From Candidatus Bathyarchaeota archaeon (GTDB lineage: Archaea > Thermoproteota > Bathyarchaeia > EX4484-135): 10,636 bases of DNA. Under the pieces are notes generated by a model. That model saw only the letters and a program-made list of their open reading frames with translations, ran no database searches and had not been told where the DNA came from. Of the stretch, positions 6,486-10,636 are shown in pieces. Position 1 is the stretch's first letter. Each line of letters begins with the position of its first letter. Both the position numbers and the translations under genes were made by a program. The stretch covers positions 1 to 10,636 of the forward strand of contig DQYM01000028.1 in NCBI GenBank assembly GCA_011040545.1, read 5' to 3'.

Positions 6486-7255
6486 TTGATGTGGTCAAGC
6501 TCTACTAGCAGGTCGGCTAGCCTCCTAACCATTGCCTCAAGTAGCTTACGGCCCTTCTCCTCAGAGGCCCTTGTTGGATCTCCTATGGCACCAGTATCCG
6601 AGAGCTCATCCGTCCTTATCGGCCAGAAGACCCTAGGTCCCTTGGCCTTAAGGCCAACACGCATGTACTTCACGCTTGGGGGCCTGAAGGCAGGCTTGCG
6701 GATCCTATCCATCCTAACTAGCTCAGGCCTATTGGCTAGGCTAGTTGAGGTCTCAAACTCGCCTGAGTGGGCATCGTAGGGCGTTTCTACGAGCTCCTCA
6801 ATTAGGTCGGGCACGAGGCCCACGTTATCCACGACCACGAGCACATCTGGGTGCCTAGCCCTTATGGCCTGGGCAGCAGCATTTAGAGCTGGGGCGTTTC
6901 CACCATGCCCATTCTCAAATACTATCTTCCTAAAGCCATGCTTTATCAAGCTCTCAGCCACCTCAATGGCGATCCTCATCAGCGTCTCAGGGCTTATGCT
7001 CACGGTGCCTGGGTAGGCCATGTGGTGGTATGAAACGCCGTAGGTTATTGGAGGGGCCACTAGGGCACAGCCAGCTTCTTCAGCAGCCCTAAGCGATATC
7101 CATAGTGCATCGTAGGTATCCGTATCAAGCGGTAGGTGGGGGCCGTGCTGCTCGCAGGAGCCAACTGGCACGACCACTACATCGTGCTCCCTTAGGAAAT
7201 CAGCGACCTCCTCCCACGTCATCTCAGCCATATACGGCCTACCGCCCCTACCCAA
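6476..7255 (-). CDS. Creatininase-family amidohydrolase (possible ArfB-type formamide hydrolase)
   Basis: This is a 259-residue cytoplasmic metal-dependent amidohydrolase of the creatininase fold, with the usual length. It carries GSCEQHGPHLPLDTD (32-46) with candidate metal ligands Glu35, His37 and Asp46. It also has YGVSYHHMAYPGTVSI (72-87), NGHGGN (115-120), AHSGEFETS (162-170) and TGAIGDPTRASEEKG near the C terminus. In archaea this family includes ArfB, which removes formate from the GTP-derived formamidopyrimidine in riboflavin and F420 synthesis. Other members act on creatinine or on peptide cofactors such as mycofactocin, so substrate is open. The TTG at 7255 has GGGGAGG close upstream; the ATG at codon 9 is an alternative. 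It lies 63 bases downstream of the membrane protein, with a weak TATA-like CATTAAGG in the gap. Confidence 0.93.
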   Translation of the reverse strand: MGRGGRPYMAEMTWEEVADFLREHDVVVVPVGSCEQHGPHLPLDTDTYDALWISLRAAEEAGCALVAPPITYGVSYHHMAYPGTVSISPETLMRIAIEVAESLIKHGFRKIVFENGHGGNAPALNAAAQAIRARHPDVLVVVDNVGLVPDLIEELVETPYDAHSGEFETSTSLANRPELVRMDRIRKPAFRPPSVKYMRVGLKAKGPRVFWPIRTDELSDTGAIGDPTRASEEKGRKLLEAMVRRLADLLVELDHINLK

Positions 7256-7318
7256 CGTGCCTCCCCTGCCCAGGCGGTGTGGGGCAGCTATGCCTTAATG
7301 GCTTTACAGGCAGGCCAC

Positions 7319-7849
7319 CTAGCCCTCGCTCATGGCCCTCGGCACTGCATCAACACAGCCACTTATGGAGAAGGCTAAGGAGGTAAGTAGGAAGAAGAAT
7401 ACGTAGCCACCTGTAACATACGTAGAGAGCATGAGGGCAACCGATGAGGCCAGGTATATGCAGGCAGCAGCTGGTGGTAGGAAGGCCAGGAGGGCTGGCC
7501 AGATCTTACGTCCGTAAGAGGACAGTAGGGCCAGGAGGGAGAGTAGGGAGGACACGGGGAGGGCTACTATGAGGGAGGGCAGGAGCACGAGTGCTAGCGT
7601 CATGATTGTGTACGTGAAGACGTTTGCGTTTGCTAGTATAGCTGCTAGTGCCCCTACTAGCACGAGGAAGGCCACTGGGTAGGGGCCTAGCCTAGCTAGT
7701 GGTGCTAAGAGGAACTCCTTAGCGTGTTCCTCCCGTACTAGGCCCCTTACTAGCAGAAATGCGAGCGTGAGGGCACCAAGGTAGGAGATGAAGGCAAGGG
7801 AAAGCAGGGTAGCCACGAGCACCAGGAAGGGGTGGAGCAGGGCCATCAC
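7319..7849 (-). CDS. Small polytopic membrane protein, function unknown
   Basis: I do not recognise a family. The 176-residue protein is strongly hydrophobic, with about five predicted membrane segments (roughly 8-34, 57-73, 78-108, 117-141, 147-164). A charged loop (RGLVREEHAKE, 35-45) follows the first and a small loop with SYGRK (111-115) precedes the fourth. There is no obvious transport or catalytic motif. GTG at 7849 and ATG at 7846 are adjacent possible starts. The gene begins 4 bases after the kinase stop, so the two are in one operon. That suggests a membrane role for the same pathway, for example uptake or export, though nothing in the sequence proves transport. Confidence 0.82.
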   Translation of the reverse strand: MMALLHPFLVLVATLLSLAFISYLGALTLAFLLVRGLVREEHAKEFLLAPLARLGPYPVAFLVLVGALAAILANANVFTYTIMTLALVLLPSLIVALPVSSLLSLLALLSSYGRKIWPALLAFLPPAAACIYLASSVALMLSTYVTGGYVFFFLLTSLAFSISGCVDAVPRAMSEG

Positions 7850-7853
7850 CTGC

Positions 7854-8819
7854 TTACGCCTTATGGCCCAGATGCTTATTAAGCTTGCCCAAGAGCTCTA
7901 GCCAGCCTAGCTTAGCTAGAAAGGCCCTTAGCTCCTCAAGCGTTGGCATGTTGCTAGCCCCCTCCCTCTCAAGCTTCAGGGTCGCAAAGGCTATGCCAAG
8001 GCGAGCTGAGTCCAGCGTGCTAAGGCCAATCAGCATGCCGAGGGCAAAGGCAGCATTGAAAGCATCGCCCGCCCCAGCTGAGCTCATGAACTTCCTAGGC
8101 TCAAGGGCAGGTAGGTGCTCAAGGGAGGAGCCATCAAATACAAAGCAGCCCTCAGGGCCAGCCTTAACGACCAGGAGCTTAGGCCCCCACGACCAAGCTA
8201 GCTCAATTGCCTCCCTCAGTTCCTTGAGGCCAGTGAGCCTCAGCAGCTCTACCTTATTCGGCGTGAATATTGAAACAGCACCTACTAGCTCAGATGGCCT
8301 TGCTGGTGGCTCGTGGAAGGCTAGGACGCCACCTGGATCTAGCATGAGGGGCTTGCCGAGCCTGGAGCAGAGCCTCGCTAGGGCCATAGCTACTGGCATG
8401 CTTATGCTAGCCCCGAGGACCAGCCTAGCAGACGATATGTACTGCTCGTCTAGGTCGGAGGGGGAGAGGGAGGCATTAGCCCCCCTGAAGCACAGGAAGC
8501 TAGCTGGGCCACCGATATCCAACATGAGAGCTAGGCCAGTTTGGGCACCTGGCTGGGGCCTAACGTGGCTTACATCTACGCCAGCCCCCCTTAGGGCCTC
8601 AAGGGCCATCCTAGCTAGCAAGCCACTGCCTACCCTAGCTATTAGGCCAGGGGATAGGCCTAGCTTAGCACATGCAATGGAGAAGTTAGTTGCTGCCCCA
8701 CCTAGGGACATGGAGAAGCCCTCTGCCAGTAGCTTCTCCTCTGGCCTAGGCAGCCTGCTTAGCTTAATTGTGATATCTATGTTCACGTTCCCAACTGCAA
8801 CTACGTCTAGCTTTGGCAA
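7854..8819 (-). CDS. PfkB-family carbohydrate/nucleoside kinase
   Basis: This is a 321-residue cytoplasmic kinase of the ribokinase/PfkB superfamily. It starts with VGNVNIDI (9-16), then GGAATNFSIACAKLG (40-54) for substrate binding, TPNKVEL (186-192), and the catalytic loop SSAGAGDAFNAAF (246-258) with the base Asp252 and anion hole GAGD. Length and order are normal. The substrate, which could be a sugar, sugar phosphate or nucleoside, cannot be assigned. The TTG start at 8819 is 20 bases after the radical SAM stop, and a GGGGCTGA ribosome site is plausible. It overlaps neither neighbour but is spaced like an operon member (20 and 4 bases). A different start seems unlikely because the first beta strand begins at residue 4. 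Confidence 0.94.
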   Translation of the reverse strand: MPKLDVVAVGNVNIDITIKLSRLPRPEEKLLAEGFSMSLGGAATNFSIACAKLGLSPGLIARVGSGLLARMALEALRGAGVDVSHVRPQPGAQTGLALMLDIGGPASFLCFRGANASLSPSDLDEQYISSARLVLGASISMPVAMALARLCSRLGKPLMLDPGGVLAFHEPPARPSELVGAVSIFTPNKVELLRLTGLKELREAIELAWSWGPKLLVVKAGPEGCFVFDGSSLEHLPALEPRKFMSSAGAGDAFNAAFALGMLIGLSTLDSARLGIAFATLKLEREGASNMPTLEELRAFLAKLGWLELLGKLNKHLGHKA

Positions 8820-8839
8820 GGGAGGTCAGCCCCGATGGC

Positions 8840-9982
8840 CTAGGATATGGGCTCAAATACTATGCCAAGCTGGCGTGCGTATTCAAATGTCTCGTGCATC
8901 TCCTGGCTGCTTGGCCTACGGGCTATATCTGGCCACTTCTCTGGCCACCTAGCTACGTAGTGCATTGGCCTGTACTGGCCCATTATGTTAACGAGCACCC
9001 GATCCTTATCTAGCTCATTAGCTATCATGTCTAGGACCCGCTTGGTGCAGCACTCAATGTGGCTTGGCATGACAAGGTGCCTTATTATCATATCCCCATT
9101 TTCCAGGGCTACCTTGTGGTTCTTGAGGACAGTGCCCACGTAATCTATGCCACCTGACGTAAGGCGCTCAGCACACTCATTGTTGCCGAACTTGAAGTCT
9201 GGGAGCCAGATGTCTATAACGTCCACGAGGAGCTTCATGGTTTCCTCGCTGCAGAGCATGTTGCTATTCCATAGCATTGGGACGTTTAGCTCTAGGTATT
9301 CCATGCTACCAAGTATTACGTGTAGGTTTGGGGTAGGCTCACCGCCAACGAAGTTTATGTTCGCTGCCCCCTCACGCCTGAGCTCAGCCTCTATGGCAGC
9401 GAGCTTCCTAGCATCAACTACTACGCCATTCTCAGGGTAAAATGATATATCATAGTTCTGGCAGAAGCAGCACCTCAGGTTGCAGCTCGTGAAGAATATC
9501 GTGCCAGAGCCACCAACTGGGTGGCCAGCACCACCGAGGAGTGGGGCTTCTTCGCCGAAGTGGTGGAAGAAGGTGCTTACCCTGGCTTCCTGGCCAAGGC
9601 CGCAAAAGCCCTTCTCCCCCTCAGCCCTATTAACGCCACAGCGCCTAACGCAGAACCTACAGGCCCTCAGCATGCGCTTAGCAAGCTCTACCTTCAAGCT
9701 CAGTAGGCTCGTACGTGGCTTCTCAAGCTCCTCTAGGGAGAGGGAGCCATCCTCTATCCTCGCCTTCACCTGCTTAAACTCCCTTGAGAGCTTATCATGT
9801 AGTCCCCAGAGCTCACTCTCGCTCATGGCCCTTACGGCTTCTGGTTCCTCATCCACACCTACGTGCTTGCAGATCCTGAACTTAGCTGGCTTCTCATCTA
9901 GCATTACGGCCCTGTACCAGGCTAGGCGCTCACGGACCTCTGGGTGCCTCCAGACGGTTATGGCATCTGGCCTAAGCCACAA
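8840..9982 (-). CDS. Radical SAM protein, PflX-like (COG1313-type, pyruvate formate-lyase activase homologue)
   Basis: This iron-sulfur enzyme cleaves S-adenosylmethionine to start radical chemistry; the target is unknown. Numbered from TTG 9982 (380 aa), it has a charged N-terminal helical region. A four-Cys motif then follows: C108, C111, C115 and C127 in CRFCVRRCGVNRAEGEKGFC. The radical SAM cluster is CNLRCCFC (C167, C171, C174), SAM-binding GGEPT is at 213-217, and NIMGQYRP is at 332-339. The extra four-Cys motif and the QYRP segment are typical of PflX-like proteins rather than true glycyl-radical activases. No glycyl-radical enzyme is in the window. A TTG at 10009 would add nine residues, but it lies too close to the TATA box at 10016-10026; 9982 has GAGGG upstream. 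It is the first gene of the run with the PfkB kinase. Confidence 0.93.
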   Translation of the reverse strand: MWLRPDAITVWRHPEVRERLAWYRAVMLDEKPAKFRICKHVGVDEEPEAVRAMSESELWGLHDKLSREFKQVKARIEDGSLSLEELEKPRTSLLSLKVELAKRMLRACRFCVRRCGVNRAEGEKGFCGLGQEARVSTFFHHFGEEAPLLGGAGHPVGGSGTIFFTSCNLRCCFCQNYDISFYPENGVVVDARKLAAIEAELRREGAANINFVGGEPTPNLHVILGSMEYLELNVPMLWNSNMLCSEETMKLLVDVIDIWLPDFKFGNNECAERLTSGGIDYVGTVLKNHKVALENGDMIIRHLVMPSHIECCTKRVLDMIANELDKDRVLVNIMGQYRPMHYVARWPEKWPDIARRPSSQEMHETFEYARQLGIVFEPIS

Positions 9983-10015
9983 GCCCTGCCCTCTCCCACC
10001 TCTAGGCAAGCTGGA

Positions 10016-10026
10016 GCTTTTTAAGC
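10016..10026. promoter_or_regulatory. Shared, nearly palindromic TATA box between divergent genes
   Basis: GCTTTTTAAGC on the plus strand reads GCTTAAAAAGC on the minus strand. Its centre (10021) is 36 bases from the plus-strand TTG at 10057 and 39 bases from the minus-strand TTG at 9982. One box could therefore serve both genes, with starts near 10047 and 9996. Confidence 0.55.
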
Positions 10027-10056
10027 ACGCCCGAACAAAGCTAGGGGGCTAAGAAG

Positions 10057-10377
10057 TTGGGCCTCCATAGGGTAGGCGATTGGGGCGAGTTCAAGCGCCT
10101 CTTCCAGGCCTTAAGGCCAGATTACATCTGCTATGCTATTGAGGATAACCCGTTAGGTAGCCCTCCCATAGCACTAAGGCTAGTATTTGCTAGCAAGGGC
10201 GAGACATACGTCTTCGTGGACTTCGCAAGGGGGGATAGGCTGATTAAGACGGGCATACAGGTCAGGGAGGTAAGGGGACAGCCTTACGTAGCCCATGAGG
10301 ACATAGCTGCTTTCGTTAAGAGGGAGCTTGGCCCAGAGGTAAGCGTAGTGGACTTCACGCTCACCACATTCCTATAG
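10057..10377 (+). CDS. Hypothetical protein, 106 aa
   Basis: I do not recognise this protein. It is soluble by composition with an alpha/beta pattern: an N-terminal helix (WGEFKRLFQALRP), strands around YICYAIEDNP, ALRLVFASKG and TYVFVDFARGD, and a C-terminal helix (EDIAAFVKREL). There is one cysteine (residue 25) and no metal or nucleotide motif. The TTG start follows AGGGGG by a few bases. It faces away from the radical SAM gene and appears to share that gene's TATA box, so the two may be expressed together. It ends 37 bases before the tRNA gene. Reading frame and codon use look like those of its neighbours, so I am confident it is coding. Confidence 0.82.
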   Translation: MGLHRVGDWGEFKRLFQALRPDYICYAIEDNPLGSPPIALRLVFASKGETYVFVDFARGDRLIKTGIQVREVRGQPYVAHEDIAAFVKRELGPEVSVVDFTLTTFL

Positions 10378-10385
10378 CAGGCAGA

Positions 10386-10397
10386 AGCCTTAAGGCT
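10386..10397 (+). promoter_or_regulatory. Palindromic promoter box of tRNA-Arg
   Basis: AGCCTTAAGGCT is a perfect 12-base palindrome centred 23-24 bases before the first base of the tRNA, the correct place for an archaeal TATA-like box. Its core GCCTTAAGGC occurs four times in the window. Confidence 0.5.
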
Positions 10398-10414
10398 AGG
10401 AGGCCCCTGGGCTA

Positions 10415-10492
10415 GGGGCCGTAGCTCAGCCTGGATAGAGCGGCGGCCTTCGGAGCCGCAGGTCAGGGGTTCAAATCCCCTCGGCCCCGCCA
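10415..10492 (+). tRNA. tRNA-Arg (anticodon TCG), CCA encoded
   Basis: A full cloverleaf folds by eye. The acceptor is GGGGCCG with CGGCCCC, the D stem GCTC with GAGC, and the anticodon stem GCGGC with GCCGC around loop CTTCGGA. Bases 34-36 of that loop are TCG, which reads CGA and related Arg codons. The variable loop is AGGTC and the T arm is AGGGG, TTCAAAT, CCCCT. Discriminator G (10489) is followed by an encoded CCA (10490-10492). There is no intron; the body is 75 bases without CCA. Confidence 0.98.
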
Positions 10493-10510
10493 GCCTGATG
10501 CCACCTCAAG

Positions 10511-10519
10511 CCTTAAATA
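10511..10519 (+). promoter_or_regulatory. TATA-like box of the last gene
   Basis: CCTTAAATA lies about 25 bases before an expected start near 10541. The transcript would begin with or very near GGAGG (10541-10545), the ribosome site of the following gene. Confidence 0.5.
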
Positions 10520-10556
10520 CGTATGAGGGGAGGGGTAAGCGGAGGAAGGAAAGGTA

Positions 10557-10636
10557 TTGCGCCACGTGCTCCTGGCCCTAGCTATCCTGCCAACCCTAGT
10601 AATCATCGTGAGCGCTCTCGTGCCTTTCGCAAGCGC
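10557..10636 (+). CDS. N terminus of a secreted or membrane protein (partial)
   Basis: Only 26 codons are inside the window. From TTG 10557 the product reads MRHVLLALAILPTL then VIIVSALVPFAS, a basic start followed by a long hydrophobic stretch, as in a signal peptide or first membrane segment. A purine-rich ribosome region (GGAGGAAGGAAAGG, 10541-10554) and a TATA-like box support the start. The GTG at codon 4 is an alternative. No function can be given from this fragment. Confidence 0.62.
   Translation, partial: MRHVLLALAILPTLVIIVSALVPFAS

Noticed and set aside
7885..8952. Long plus-strand open frame (355 codons) opposite the kinase
   Set aside because: It is antisense to the PfkB gene, is rich in Ser/Ala/Pro as mirror frames of GC-rich genes are, shows no motif, and its opposite strand has a fully conserved kinase.
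9480..10052. Plus-strand frame opposite the radical SAM gene
   Set aside because: It is a shadow of the PflX-like gene, whose two cysteine motifs are clear on the other strand.
10415..10492. tRNA gene as an integration (att) site
   Set aside because: No repeat of the tRNA 3' end and no integrase are visible in the window.
1..10636. CRISPR array, insertion sequence or integrase
   Set aside because: No regular direct repeats with spacers, no transposase or recombinase motif and no terminal repeats were seen.

Overview
The window looks like a piece of a (hyper)thermophilic archaeal chromosome, most likely from the Thermoproteota (crenarchaeal side). The evidence is indirect. Genes are packed tightly and preceded by A/T-rich boxes about 25 bases upstream of the expected transcript starts. 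Purine-rich GGAGG or GGTGA ribosome sites are common. TTG and GTG starts are frequent, Leu/Ile/Arg codons are mostly CTA/ATA/AGG, the tRNA-Arg(TCG) gene encodes its own CCA, and the ABC transporter sits beside an LEA14/WHy-like protein. I cannot name a genus.

Layout. (1) 1-1394, minus strand: the N-terminal 464 residues of a secreted subtilisin-like (S8) protease. The full catalytic triad is visible and the C terminus lies outside the window. (2) 1395-1695: a 301-base divergent regulatory region with several TATA-like boxes, a palindromic double TATA element and a strong hairpin. (3) 1696-5791, plus strand: a MacB/LolD-type ABC transporter (ATPase and FtsX-fold permease overlapping by 4 bases), then a separately promoted 580-residue membrane-anchored protein that appears to carry four tandem LEA14/WHy-like beta-sandwich domains. 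(4) 5818-6442, minus strand: three tiny genes (76, 54 and 52 codons) that share an amphipathic-helix plus beta-strand plan. (5) 6476-9982, minus strand: a probable operon or near-operon in the order PflX-like radical SAM protein, PfkB-family kinase, small polytopic membrane protein, creatininase-family amidohydrolase. (6) 10057-10377, plus strand: a 106-residue orphan protein that shares one central TATA box with the divergent radical SAM gene. (7) 10415-10492: tRNA-Arg(TCG). (8) 10557 to the window end: the start of a secreted or membrane protein.

How it may fit together. The ABC pair plus the LEA-like protein is the most interesting assembly. It resembles a MacB-type transporter or mechanotransmission complex in which a repeat-built extracellular protein stands where a MacA adaptor would be in Gram-negative bacteria. 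The divergent secreted protease may share its control region. The radical SAM, kinase, membrane protein and creatininase cluster suggests a metabolic or cofactor route, but the substrate cannot be read from sequence. If the creatininase is ArfB, it would belong to archaeal riboflavin/F420 synthesis.
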